64,000 bases of DNA from Anaeramoeba flamelloides. Lineage: Eukaryota > Metamonada > Anaeramoebidae. The stretch lies in contig JANTQA010000033.1 of the NCBI GenBank assembly GCA_027625915.1, positions 2,356,001-2,420,000 of the forward strand. Reading direction: 5' to 3'. Below the pieces are notes generated by a model. That model was not told the DNA's origin. It ran no database searches and saw nothing but the letters and a program-made list of their open reading frames with translations. Positions 1 to 11,395 of this stretch are shown piece by piece (positions within the stretch are counted from its first letter, which is position 1; the number at the start of each line of letters is the position of its first letter). The translations under genes and the position numbers were made by a program.

Positions 1-1
1 A

Positions 2-236
2 TGGTACAAAGGGTTCAGGATTGATATTCGTCCATCTCGCAAAGGTTTTCTTCCAGATCATCTATAACCCCCTTTGTAAAAAAATTTATTCAAACAATAT
101 GAAAAAAATTGAATATAAAGGTGGTTTGGATTTCTTTAAAAATTACTTTACAGGATTTGAGAGTGGAAAGAAAAAGGGTAAAAAAAAACCTTCGGCTCAT
201 GGGAAATCCAATTGGTTTGGCAGGAAAAAAAATTAA
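2..236 (+). CDS. Possible 3' end of an unidentified gene, entering from the left edge
   Basis: Bases 2-64 read as 21 sense codons (starting WYKGFRIDIRPSRKG) before a TAA at 65-67. From about position 60 another frame stays open to a TAA at 234-236 and encodes a protein-like stretch containing GGLDFFKNYFTGFESG followed by a basic tail rich in GKKK. Base composition in both pieces is less homopolymeric than in the DNA that follows. One reading is a single C-terminus with a one-base frame change near position 62-66. Another is that the gene ends at 67 and the rest is chance. I do not recognise the family, and the 5' part lies outside the window. Confidence 0.3.
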   Translation, partial: GTKGSGLIFVHLAKVFFQIIYNPLCKKIYSNNMKKIEYKGGLDFFKNYFTGFESGKKKGKKKPSAHGKSNWFGRKKN

Positions 237-1959
237 TCATTTTTTATTATTTTCGTTTAATTTTTTAAAGCTTTTTTTTTTTTTATTTTTTTTATTTCCA
301 TTTCTAGAATTACAATTTTTTTTTTATGTGTTTTCTGTCTTCGTCTTTGATTTCATTTTTGTTATCTCTCTTTTCTATTTCTTTAAGAAATTTAATTTAC
401 TATATTTTTTTTTTTTTATTTTTGATTTAATTCTTTTGATATTTCATAATTTTCATTCAATTAATCTAACTTTAAATAAATTTTGAAATTATTAATTTTT
501 TTTTTTTTTTTAGGTTGATATTTTTATTTTCATTATTGAAACAATCAAAATTGATTTTTCTTTTCATTATTGAATAAATCATCAAGATATTATTGTTTTT
601 GCCATTAAGACCTATTGAATATTTTTTTTTTCTTATTCCCATTTTTTGTCATTGGAATATTATGAATGTTTTTTTTTTGTGATTTGAGTTTTTTTCAAGA
701 CATAGAAGAGATCTTCCACCCAATCCTTTTTAGAGTGGATGATGCCTCAAAACAATCTATAAACTTGATTATAATACCTAGACACTTGCATGTCAAGTAA
801 AAATGAAATTAGATATGAAATTGGTTAAAATATTTTCACAATTTATTCAATTTTGAGGATAAATTATTTGATTTTTTTTTTTCATACCACTAAAAATTAT
901 TACTAAATGTTATATTATGTTTCATAAAAATTTATAAATTTGATCCTTCACTTTTAGAATTTCTTTTTAATTAATAGGTTTCTTTAAGAAAATTAGACTA
1001 TATTTTAAATATGGTTTATTGAAAGTTTCCTTGCTCGGTTAATTATGGGTCTTCTATACCAAAAAGAAAAACTGTTTTTATTTTGAAATAAGGATTAAAC
1101 CTTTCTTAAGGTATTATTTTGACAATATTACTATTAATGAAGTCGTGAAACTATAATAATCACTAAAAATGGAAAACTGTGTTGTTTATTTGTTTATTGG
1201 TACGTTTGATTTCAAAAATATAACAATGGTAATTTATTATATTTTTTCCAACATAAATAAAATTTTCACAATAGAATATCGCTCCAAGAACAAAAGGTTA
1301 ACCATTAAACATTTCCTAAAGTTAGATAAAACAAATCAAATTTTCGTTCTATTTTGAGATCAAATTTCAGTTGTGGAAATGTAAATTAATAAAGAATTTT
1401 TTCAAAAAGTATTTTGAATACTAAAAAGACAACGATACACATCATAAGTAAAAAACTGATTTTCTAATCTAGTTGGAAAATGTTTAAAAGTGAAAATATT
1501 ATCTATAGGCTGGATACCCCCTAAACTTAAATTTGGAACCAAAGACGAAATATCGAAGAATTTTCTTAAAATATTGATCTCCTTTGATCAAAAGTCACTT
1601 GGAAAAAAATGAAACCCGATTATTAAAATGATAACAAAAAATAACTATTTGAAATCTTTTTTGATCAAATACTCAGAAATAATCAAAGATATAATATCAA
1701 ATTAAAATACAATAATTATACCTATGATAAACCACCCTGATTATAATATTTATTTAAGATAAAATCTTTTTATTTTTTTAAAAAAATCTCGTTATATTAA
1801 CATAAAATTAAAAATAAACTTAATATGATTTTTTTTTATTCCTGGAAATAACAATTGCAATGTATAGATCAAAAACCTCTTTCAATTTCAATATCTAAAG
1901 AGAAAGAATATCAAATATAATTGATATAAACTTTCCACCTTAAATAATAAGATAAAAAT

Positions 1960-2560
1960 AGGTGTAAGGAAATATTATTTTTTAAAAATAAAACAAAACC
2001 TTGTCCAGATCTTTAATAAAATAATTTTTCTTATAATTTGTGTATTAGCTAATGAACTGGATGAGTTAACCTCATCTAAACAATTTATTAATTTGACTCT
2101 CTTTTTTTTTAAATCCAAAATTCACACATTTCCAATCTAACATTTTAAAAAAGTAAATTATACTTTTTATTAAATAACAAGTTAATTCTTGAAAATTGGG
2201 AAACATATTTTTCGTTTTATATTAGAAAGTCTTGATTTAGAAAGAAAATTTTTAATTTTGTTATTATTTTTAACAATTTATATTTCAATACAAATATCAG
2301 ACAAAAAAACTAATATGAGGTATATATAATTTAATAAATGAATATTTGAGATAAGTTTAACAACACTTTCACAATTAAATTTAGATCTAACAAGTAATTT
2401 TTTTTTCTTTTAGGTTTTTAAAAAAAGTTGTTTTCTGATTTACAACAAAATGAAAAAAAAATTCACTTTTGAAAATTTTTTTTAACAACTTGTTTGATCT
2501 TATTCACATGAATCCAATTAAGAATTTAAATCATTTTATCAGAAAAAAAATTGATTTTGA
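1960..2560 (-). repeat. Dispersed ~600-bp repeat, copy 1 (reverse)
   Basis: The stretch around 2065-2105 (GGATGAGTTAACCTCATCTA followed by CAATTTATTAATTTGA) is the reverse complement of a motif near 35990-36040 and of one near 62875-62930. Order is preserved further along, including a run containing TTTAGATCTA. Decay is heavy, and boundaries are approximate. Superfamily unknown. No transposase is recognisable in any copy. Confidence 0.5.
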
Positions 2561-2580
2561 ATTATAGGGATAAAATTGCA

Positions 2581-3058
2581 TAGTCAAAATAGAGTGTGGG
2601 AAAAAAATTTAATCGAGGTTTCAAAATAAAAAGTGTGTTTTTTATTATGTAAAACGTATAAATCAACCGATCGAAGAAACTGATAATAAACCCTAAACAA
2701 ACATGTTACTGGTTACTTTTATTTCTATTATTAACTATAAATTCTAAAAATGAAGGATCAAATTGCAAAATTTAAATCAAAAAATAGAATGAATTTTTTT
2801 GATAAAGTTTTTGATCCTCGAACCATGTCTAAATCCAAAAAAATAGGGAAATGTTATGAAAAATTTTGGATTAAATTGCATTCTTAATGAAAATTTTACT
2901 TAAAAAATCCAGATTTTTACTTTCAAAATTGATTTGAACTTTGGTATTCTATTTGGGTCCATTTGATGTTACCGTGGAACAAGAAGAAAAAAAAAGATGG
3001 ACTATATTCTGAAACACGGATTATATACTTTGCCAAGCATTATTTTTTGATCGCTGTA
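2581..3058. mobile_element. TIR element (Tc1/mariner-like MITE), copy 1
   Basis: The left end TAGTCAAAATAGAGTGTG and the reverse complement of the right end (TACAGCGATCAAAAAATAATG) form imperfect terminal inverted repeats with TA at both tips. A second copy of the same length and order lies at 49368-49846, sharing GAAACTGATAATAAACCCTA-type and TTGATTTGAACTTTGGTAT-type internal blocks. About 480 bp and non-coding, so it is a non-autonomous element. The TA tips suggest the Tc1/mariner superfamily by inference. Confidence 0.6.
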
Positions 3059-3746
3059 CCCTATTCCTAAATATCTTCAAGAATATTTTATTTTGAAAAA
3101 TTAAATTATATTTTCTAACAAAAACAAAATTTCTTGGTAACATGCTGAAATGACTTTAAAAATTTAATGATTATAACTATCCTTCTTAAATAAATAAATT
3201 ATTTTTCAATTGGTTAAATAGATCTTTTTTTGGTTTACCCAAAATAATTAACTCAAAATTGAAAAAAAATCTATATTTTAATATTCCAGGCAACAAAAAC
3301 TTGACATTATATAATAATGATGATAATGACTATAAAAAAAGGGGTAAAACCTTTTTATAATGTGAGAAATAAAATGAATTTAAATGATTTTACTTTTTCA
3401 GAATAAAAAATAGAAAAAAAAAATTGATCTAGCTGAAAAAAATATTCTTTTTTGAGTTTCATAGTCGATTATAATTTTTAAACATATTACATTAACAAAA
3501 TTCGTATGTCGAGAATACAACCAATAACATATTTTAAAATTTTGACTTGTTGTTGTCGAAGACTGATCCCTTAAATATTTTTTGGAGAATTATTATTACG
3601 AATTGGTATTATTAAAAATCATAATAAAGTATTTTTAAAAAGCTACATCTCCTCAAACTTATTTTACAAGGTTCATTAAACATTTTGGAAAAACATTACA
3701 AAAAAAATATCATTTTTTTACTTTATTGTAAATTACGTAACCAATT

Positions 3747-4170
3747 ATGAGCGAAACAAAAAAAAACAACAAAAACAAAAAAAAGAAATCCAAAAAGAAA
3801 GAAAAGAAAGAGAAAAAGAAACAAGAAAAATTAAAGAAAATTGAAATGGAAGAAGAAGAGAAAAAAGAAAAAATTAAAAGTAAACCATCAACACCAAAGT
3901 CAACAAAAAAAAAGAAAAAGAAAAAAAAAAAAGATAAAAAAAAGAAAAAAGAAAAGACACCTAAAAAAGTCAAAATGGAGGAAGAAAAACAAGAAGAAAA
4001 AGAAGAAGAAAAGGTAGAAAAAAAAAAGAAAACACCAAAAAAAAAGAAAAAAGATAAGAAAAAAAAAAAGAAGAAGAAAGACAAAAAAAAGAAAAAGAAA
4101 GACAAAAAAGTAAAGGAAGAAGAAAAAATTGAAGAAGAATCTGTTGAAGAAGAAAAAAAGGAAAAGAAAA

Positions 4171-4201
<31 letters not shown>

Positions 4202-4760
4202 AAAAAAAAGAAAAAGGATAAAAAAAACAAACGAGACAAAAGAATCATGCCATTTGCTGAAAAACAACTTTTAATCAAAATCCTGGATCTTTGTAAAGAA
4301 GCTGTTGAATATAAGCAACTTCGGAAAGGTAATAATTTTTTTTTTTTTTTTTTTTATTATTGTTTCTTTCTTTTGTTTGATAACAATCTTACAAAACTTG
4401 CTTTTCAAAAATAATATTTAATTCCTTTTTTTTTTTTTAATACGCTTTTTCTTCAAAACTCTTTAATTTTTTTCCCAAAAACCAACAGGAGCAAATGAAG
4501 CAACAAAGTTTGTCAATCGAGGAAAAGCAGAATTAGTCATCATCACTTCAGACGCTGATCCACTGGAGATCGTTTTACACTTCCCAATAATTTGTGAAGA
4601 CAAAAATGTTCCTTATGTTTTCATTCCTTCTTCAAAAATTCTTGGTGAATCTTGTAAAATTTCTCGCCCGATCATTGCCTGTGTCATCGTTAAACAAGAA
4701 GGATCTCCTCTTAACCAAAAAATTGAAGACTTAAAAACAGAAATTGAATCAAATGTTTAA
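3747..4760 (+). CDS. SNU13: SNU13 / 15.5K (NHP2L1) U4 snRNP and box C/D snoRNP protein with lysine-rich leader
   Basis: The L7Ae-type RNA-binding domain is encoded by 4247-4328 and 4489-4760, joined across a 160-base GT-AG intron (4329-4488). Hallmark SNU13 blocks are visible: YKQLRKGANEATK, then NRG, DADPLEI, CEDKNVPYVF, SRPIIA and a final KQEGS segment. They match SNU13 better than its paralogue NHP2. In the family this protein binds kink-turns in U4 snRNA and C/D snoRNAs, in the nucleus. From the ATG at 4247 the protein has 117 residues, close to the family's length. Upstream, an ATG at 3747 opens about 140 codons of almost pure Lys/Glu/Asp. The same KKKDKK character runs into the SNU13 frame, but the two frames meet at a 21-A run (4174-4194) and are out of phase by one base. 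Either the run is miscounted by one base and the gene carries a lysine-rich extension, or translation starts at 4247. Domain certain, leader uncertain. Confidence 0.9.
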
Positions 4761-6843
4761 AATTTAAAATTACAATTAAATAACAAAAAGACTAGAATTT
4801 TTCAACCAAAACTATTTTTTTTTTTTTTATTTTATTTTATATGAATTTTGTATTTCAGAAAACATATAAATTTTCTTATTTCTACGACTTTAACAAGTTG
4901 TAAACGGAATATAATAAATAAAATAAACCCATACAATAATTAATTACTTTCCTCATCCTTTTTGTTATTTTTATATTCCTTTTTTCTCATCATTTTATTG
5001 TTTTAGTATAAATAATAATGAAATTTGCGACAATGATTTTTTAGTGAGAAAATAAGATTATTGGGAGTTTGAAGGCATATCATGAATTTCTGATTTTATC
5101 ACAAATAAAAATAGTTTTTATGAATTTATAATTATTCCTTCAGAAAATATAAAATCCAAAATTTAAGATTTAAATTTTATTCTGTTTCAAAAAAGTCTAA
5201 ATATTAAAAGACGAGTTACTTTATTTTTATTTTTTTTTTTAATATTTATGTTTTTTTTAATACATTTTATAAGACATTTTTCAAATTTTAAAAATATTCT
5301 CATTCTATTACTTTTTTTTTGATTATCATGAATTTATCCATTATGATGAGTTTTTGTTATTATCAGCAAGAAACACAAATTGATGATAATCCTACTTATC
5401 ATGAAAAGATAAATTAATCATATATTTGTAGATTTGTTGACAAAATTCTAATAATCCCTATAATTCCTAATACCAATTCAATTTTAGACTTGTTGTTTTT
5501 CCCTTTTAATGATCGATGATTTTTTTCTTCTATTTTGCAAATATTAAAATAACTTTAATTTTCTTGAAAATTTTTTCTGGTTTCCAAAATTCGACATTTT
5601 TTCTTAAATTACCTGAACAAGATTAGCCGATAAATTTATAAAATAATTAAATAAGTTTTTAATCAATTTCTTTATTCAATCTGACAAATCTACTTTCACA
5701 ACAAATTATTTCAAAAAAAAATTTAAATACAAATTTTTTAATAAATCACTGAAACTTTAAAATAATAAACTTTTTTATCAAGTTTTATTGAAGGTAATAT
5801 TAAAAAGTTTTAAAAAATGCAAAGAAAATTTTGAAAAGATTTATTTTTATTTATCTGTAAAGATAAATTTAAATGAAAATCTCTATTGAATATGAGTATA
5901 AACATTGAACTGATTTTATTTCTGTCAGATATTTGATTATATATATATAGTTTTTTTTTATTTTAACTTATAAATTTGAATTAATTTTGTTTGTTTGAAA
6001 ATATTTAAAAAATTGAGAAATAATAATAAACTCGTTTGAATTTTTTGCTTTGGGTTCTTAGCAACCTCCCTAAAATGAATTAAGATTGGGTTATTAATTA
6101 TTGATTATAAATAATCAAATTAAAAAGTATTTCTATTGATTATAAGTTGAATTTTCCAAGTTTCAAAAAGCGATTTGGGACAACTTTAATTTAATTTATT
6201 AGTTCTTTTCTTCTCTGGATTTTTTTTTTTTCAACAAAAATAAAAAATTGGAAAACTTTTTCCTTAATGACGAAATTAGATTTTTTTCAAGTTTAAAATA
6301 ATTATTGTAATTTTTTTGAAATTAAGTAGTTTTTTTAAACTGGGTTATTCCAAAACCGATTGGTTTTATTTTTACCAGTGTGTTTTAGTAGATTTGTCTT
6401 TCACAAATATAAGGATTTCTTTCTTCTATCAAAGAAAATAATTGTTTTTGTAATGAAAAGAAAATATGTTGAATTTTGAACTTTTACTAAAACGAAAAAT
6501 CGATCGAACTTTTCAAACAATAATTCATTTAGGAAACTGGCATTAAAAGTAAGTTTACTTTTGTAGTACTCAGACTTTTATCTTGATTTTTCTATTGCAA
6601 GATGTGATAAAAAATTTTTTGAATTTGCTCTTTTATTTACTACGTTATTCATTTACAGGAAGGAGCACCTTAAATAATATTATCAACCTAGTTTCCAAAA
6701 ATTTTTCAGAAACAACCAAATAAACATATTGAAATTCTTTCTTCTAATATCAAATATTGATTTCAATCACAAATTAATTTATTTTTCATTCTTTTTACTT
6801 TTTTTCGAAAGACCAAAAACCAAAACTTTCACGCTGAAAATAA
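4761..6843. other. Intergenic, no recognised feature
   Basis: AT-rich DNA between the convergent-free pair SNU13 and HAT1-like, both on the + strand. I see no open frame above noise, no inverted repeat longer than about 15 bases and no RNA gene. The promoter of the HAT1-like gene should lie in its right part, but no motif stands out. Confidence 0.5.
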
Positions 6844-9132
6844 ATGGAACAAAGAACAAAAAAAAGAAGAAAAAATAAAATAATTTCCTTTTATAACACA
6901 TCAACCAATAGAGGCCCAAGTAAATTGATTGACACGACACAAGCTGTTTCGATCTATCTTTATTCGGATCGCAATAATTGTAATAAATTTCATCCTGATT
7001 ATTCATCACAATATTTTGGTAAATCTGAAAGGATAAGTGGATATAATGCACTTACGATCAAATTACATTTAACACCATCTTGTATGGAAGGCTTTCTGGA
7101 ACAAGAAGGAATTGTTGATGGGATTTTAGGACGCTCAATAAATGTAATATCAAGGCCTTTAGATTGGAAGCCAACAACAGAAACAAATAATCTACTTTTG
7201 CCACAATTCCCAAACGAGGATAGTAACAAAACCTCAAATGAAAACGGAAATGAAAAAGAACCAGAAAAACAAAAAGAATCAGATCTTGAAATTGAAAACC
7301 AAACAATTCCAAATATTGCAAAAGAACAAACGATCGGATCTCAATTTTTAACACCGACCCCATCAATTTCAAATGAAAACAAAGAAACAAAAAATAGTCT
7401 TGATTCATTCGTTCCAAATAATGAAGTAAACAAACAAAATAATGATCTTGTAGTCCCCATTCACAATAATAGTCAAATGGCCATTCAAAAGCAAGGTATT
7501 CAAGAAATGGTGGGGATGGTTGGAATGGTTGAATCTGAAGAAGATAATGAATCTGAAGAAGATGAAAGTTGCTTGTATCTCCGTTCGCTTTCAACTTTGC
7601 TTAAAAATAATGAAGAGCCTGAGCCATTGGGCGAGCAGCAAATAAGATCGAGAATTGAAAGGTATTTTCTTCGTGGCAATTTATTGAATTCCAGATATGA
7701 ATTCGATTCAAAAGTTGACAACCAGATCAACACACAATGGAAGCCACCTGGGAAATCTATTTTAACATACAAATTGCCTTTATTACAAGAGAACAACCCT
7801 TTGTCAAATTTACAATTTGAGGTTTTTTCTGGTACCTTCCAAGATAATGTATTTAAGAAATATTTCCATTCAATCGAGCATATTTTGGTTTGGTTTAATT
7901 CTGAAGTAAAATTTTTAGATCTTAAAGACAATTCTTGGACTATTTATCTTCTATTTGAAAAAACAACACATGGAAACGAAACGAATAATATTAAAAGGAG
8001 CAAAAAAAAGAAAAAAAGGGAAGAAGAGAAGGCGAAGGAGAACGAACAGGGCTATGAGAATGAGCGCTATGAAGGCGACTCCAAAATTGTTTATACATTA
8101 GCAGGGATTGCAACGTCTTATCGTTATTTTAAATATCCCGATTCATATAGATTAAGACTAAATAATTTCATTGTATTACCTCCCTATCGTTCCAGACAAA
8201 ATGAATTAAACTTCTTAACCGCGATTTATTTAGACCCTTTAAAAGATCCTAAAGTAAAAGAAATAACTTCAGAAATCAACTCGCCAGCTTTTTCTTCAAT
8301 CAGAACTCAATTGGATCTTTTGATATGTTGGGACTATGGTTTCTTTTCGAAATTAAAAATTAATTCACAGGATTTAATAATTTCTCAAATATTGGAAACA
8401 TATTTTAGAGAACGAAAATTATTATTCAAAAAAAATGAAGGTGAAATTGGTGTTGGAAATGAGAATGGAAAGGAAATAGGAATGAAGAAAATTAATAATT
8501 TTTACAATAAGGAAGAAGAAACTAAGAAAAAAAATCCAGACAAAATGATAATAAACAAAGAAATAAAAGTAAAAAACAAAGAAAACGAAAATGGGAACAT
8601 ACAAGAAGAAAATGGAAACGAAAATAATACAAAGGAAAAGGATAATGAGAAAGGGGCGGAGACGGAGAAGGGGAACGAAATGAAGATGGGAAAAGCAAAA
8701 GAAAATGAAATGGAAAACCAAGACGAAAAAGAAGAAAGTGGAAATACAATGGAAATTGAATCAGATTCAGAAAAAAATAATTCTTTGCTTATGCCATCAA
8801 TTCAAAAGAAAACCAAAAATGGTGAAGAAATCCAAGCTGAAAAACAAAAATTCACTTTATCAAAAAATAAAATTTCCAAAATAACAAAGGCAACAAAATT
8901 ACATAAAAATCAAATAATCAAATGTCACCAAATTTCATTATTTAATAAAATCAAATGTGAACAAGATGAATCACTAATTGGAAAATTTAGAATACAAGTC
9001 AAAAAAAGGTTAAGCTTTGAAAACGCCCATTATTTATCAAATATCATGTATCAAAAAGAATGGCTGGAAGAGAAATACCTTCAAGAAATCAAAGAATTTC
9101 AGAATATTTTATCAAGGATCCAAAAAAATTGA
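6844..9132 (+). CDS. HAT1: HAT1-like type-B histone acetyltransferase, probable loss of canonical acetyl-CoA loop
   Basis: A 762-residue intronless frame, against about 420 in human HAT1. Family segments appear in order: N-terminal HAT1 domain (FHPDYSSQYFG and SGYNALTIKL, residues 49-76); the GNAT core start (FEVFSG..., residues 325-373, including HILVWF and a WTIYLLFEK strand); the next strands (YTLAGIATSYRYFKYPDSYR, 417-436, then LRLNNFIVLPPY); the segment VKEITSEINSP (471-481), aligning with the catalytic-glutamate region; and the HAT1-specific C-terminal helices (685-762, with FRIQVKKRL). Long Asn/Glu/Lys-rich linkers are inserted at about 115-260, 375-412 and 530-680. The loop after LPPY reads RSRQNELNFL where active enzymes have Q/R-x-x-G-x-G/A, so both glycines are absent. 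In the family HAT1 acetylates newly made histone H4 with an Rbap46/48 partner. Whether this protein is catalytic is doubtful. Identity is from segment order and residue matches recalled from the human protein. Confidence 0.8.
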   Translation: MEQRTKKRRKNKIISFYNTSTNRGPSKLIDTTQAVSIYLYSDRNNCNKFHPDYSSQYFGKSERISGYNALTIKLHLTPSCMEGFLEQEGIVDGILGRSINVISRPLDWKPTTETNNLLLPQFPNEDSNKTSNENGNEKEPEKQKESDLEIENQTIPNIAKEQTIGSQFLTPTPSISNENKETKNSLDSFVPNNEVNKQNNDLVVPIHNNSQMAIQKQGIQEMVGMVGMVESEEDNESEEDESCLYLRSLSTLLKNNEEPEPLGEQQIRSRIERYFLRGNLLNSRYEFDSKVDNQINTQWKPPGKSILTYKLPLLQENNPLSNLQFEVFSGTFQDNVFKKYFHSIEHILVWFNSEVKFLDLKDNSWTIYLLFEKTTHGNETNNIKRSKKKKKREEEKAKENEQGYENERYEGDSKIVYTLAGIATSYRYFKYPDSYRLRLNNFIVLPPYRSRQNELNFLTAIYLDPLKDPKVKEITSEINSPAFSSIRTQLDLLICWDYGFFSKLKINSQDLIISQILETYFRERKLLFKKNEGEIGVGNENGKEIGMKKINNFYNKEEETKKKNPDKMIINKEIKVKNKENENGNIQEENGNENNTKEKDNEKGAETEKGNEMKMGKAKENEMENQDEKEESGNTMEIESDSEKNNSLLMPSIQKKTKNGEEIQAEKQKFTLSKNKISKITKATKLHKNQIIKCHQISLFNKIKCEQDESLIGKFRIQVKKRLSFENAHYLSNIMYQKEWLEEKYLQEIKEFQNILSRIQKN

Positions 9133-10349
9133 ATCAAATTTTTATAATAAAAACGAGACTTTTTTATTATTACTTTATTCTTTTTCTTCTATTTAATTAT
9201 ATTGTTTTAATTAAATCATTTTAATCAAAGAAAAATAATAATAATAATAAAATGATTTATTTGGAATTTAAAATTTTAAAGAAAATTATTTTAAAAAAAT
9301 CTTTTTTTTTGTTTGTAATTTTTAAAGCAGTTTTAATGATTTATTGGATTATTATTATTATTAAATTATTTAATAACAATTCTGGGAAATTTATTTTTAC
9401 ATATCTTTTATTCAATTTAATTTCTAAATGGGCTTTTTAAATGTCCAAAAAATCCATTTATTAAAAATCGATACAATATAATAATCATATTTGTTTATTT
9501 GTAAGACATTACTTTATTAAAAGATATTAAAAATTTTTCCCACCCGATTTAATAAGAAATTTTTTTTTTCATTTTAGATCTTGAAAATGTTTTTTCCCTA
9601 AAGTTTAATTATTTATAAAATTTTGAATTGAAAACAAAAAAAGTTCATGTAATTTTATTCTTTGAAAAATTGTTTTTATCCTGATCATATTATTCTTTTC
9701 TTTAAAATATAATTAATGGTACAATTATTACTTTTCAAATTTGGTCAAATTCCCAAATTGTTTAAATTCTCAATTTTTCCAAAATAGTCAATTCTCTTGA
9801 AATATATTAGACTGTAGGTATTTTTTTAAAAAAAAAATTTGGGTAGGTGAAGGTATTTTAGGGTATTTTAGATTATATTATGGTATGATAGAGTAGTATT
9901 GGGTGGTTTGGATGGTATGCTAGAAAATTTTGGCCCGGATTTTGAAAAGGAAACAATAATTAAAATGATGAATTAGACTTCAAAATCATGAAAAAAATTT
10001 TTGAAAAAAAAAATCAATGATTTGAATATTTTGTACTTTTTGATAACTTCACTTTTAAAAAAAAAGGATTGCCTTATAAAAGATCTTGGATCAAAAATTA
10101 TTATAAAAGATAATTAATAATTTAAGTTGGAAAATAGAATATTCCAGGTTCTATTAATATTTTTTTTTCAGATTTAATCGTAAAAAATTTTAACATTTTT
10201 TTTACAGTTAAAAGGTGATAATCATATTATAATGTTCTAAAAACATTTTAAATTTAATAAATATCTTTCATAGGAATAATAAATTATTTTGACTATTAAA
10301 GAATTATTTATTGATTAAAAAAAAAAAAATTTTTTTTTGGTTTTACGTT

Positions 10350-11395
10350 TGGGTTTTTTTAAATTTTAGAAAGAAATGGAAAATTTATTAGAATTTTCGG
10401 TTTATTCCAAAAAGTAAAAAAAAAACTTGGACACGTTTGTTCGGTTTTTCAGAATCTAAAAGAATTGAGTAAAATGATTGATTTTTCTCTATTATTTTGA
10501 ATTACAAAAAACCTAGGTACTATATAGTACTTGAAGGACACTTTCGTTTAGTTATTTAGAATTTTGGAAATAAACAAAAAAAATTTAAAATTTTAGGTTT
10601 ATTTCAAGAATTTGAAAAAACAACTTTTAGCTTTTCTGAGTTTTCAGTTTATTTGTAAGATCTTTATATTTTCGTTAGGTTTTTTTGAGGTTTTCTATTT
10701 TATTTAGAAAATATATTGAAATTTTCGTTTGGTCTTTTTGACTTTTCTATTCATTTGTGAAGTTTTCTAGGTTTTTTTTGAGGTTTTCTATATTTTTTCT
10801 GAAGTATTCTAGGTTTTTTTTTTTACTTTTCGAAATAAACCGAAAATTAATTCAAATTATCTGTTTATTTCAAAAAGTAAAAAAAAGTTAACGAAAATCT
10901 ATTGATTTTCTAAATAAATAGAAAACTCAAAAAAACCTAAATACAATCAATATATATTCTAAATAAAATAGAAAACCTCAATAAAACCTAGAAAACTTTA
11001 CAAATTAACAAAAAAGTTAAGAAAAGATAGACACTTGAACGTACTTAACGATAACTTTCCGAAGGTTATCTAGAAAATTAAAATAATCAAGTAAAATTTC
11101 TCTAATTTTACTCTATTCTTTTAAATTCTGGAAAACCTAAGACACTTTTGTTAGGTTTTTTTTAATTTTTGAAATAAAAAGAAAATTTCTAGAAATTTTC
11201 GGTTTTGTCTTTTTTGAAATTACTATTTATTTGGAAAATCGATAGATTTTCGAAATAAAACATAAAACCTCAAGAAAACCTAGGCACTCTATTGACACTT
11301 TCATTGGGTTTTTTTTTAATTTTTGCAATAAACAGAAAATTTTAATAAATTTTCAGTTTATTACAAAAAGTAAAAAAAAAACCTAGGACACGACA
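10350..11395. repeat. Palindrome-module array, block A
   Basis: About 1 kb built from alternating inverted-repeat units. One unit folds around TTTCTGTTTATTTCAAAAAG-type and AATAAACCGAAAATT-type arms. A second carries GTTTTCTATTTATTTGGAAA against its complement, with an ATCGATAGAT-like centre. A third has AAAAGAATTGAGTAAAAT against ATTTTACTCTATTCTTTTAA. Units are separated by CCTAGG-like joints (CCTAGGTACT, CCTAGGCACT, CCTAGGACAC). The same units recur in blocks B to F. Confidence 0.75.

Larger units (their letters stand above)
237..3746. other. Intergenic, AT-rich, with two transposon-like repeats
   Basis: No supported gene. Open frames here are short and driven by T- or A-runs. The segment holds a reverse-oriented copy of a roughly 600-bp dispersed repeat (about 1960-2560) directly followed by a TIR element (2581-3058). 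The rest, 237-1950 and 3060-3740, shows only simple AT-rich sequence. Confidence 0.6.

Noticed and set aside
3710-4278. Minus-strand open frames rich in Phe/Ser opposite the lysine tract
   Set aside because: They are complements of the A-rich coding strand. Composition is pure homopolymer shadow.
10350-11395. CRISPR-like array
   Set aside because: Repeats are palindromic and variable in order and spacing, with no unique equal-length spacers, in a eukaryotic genome.
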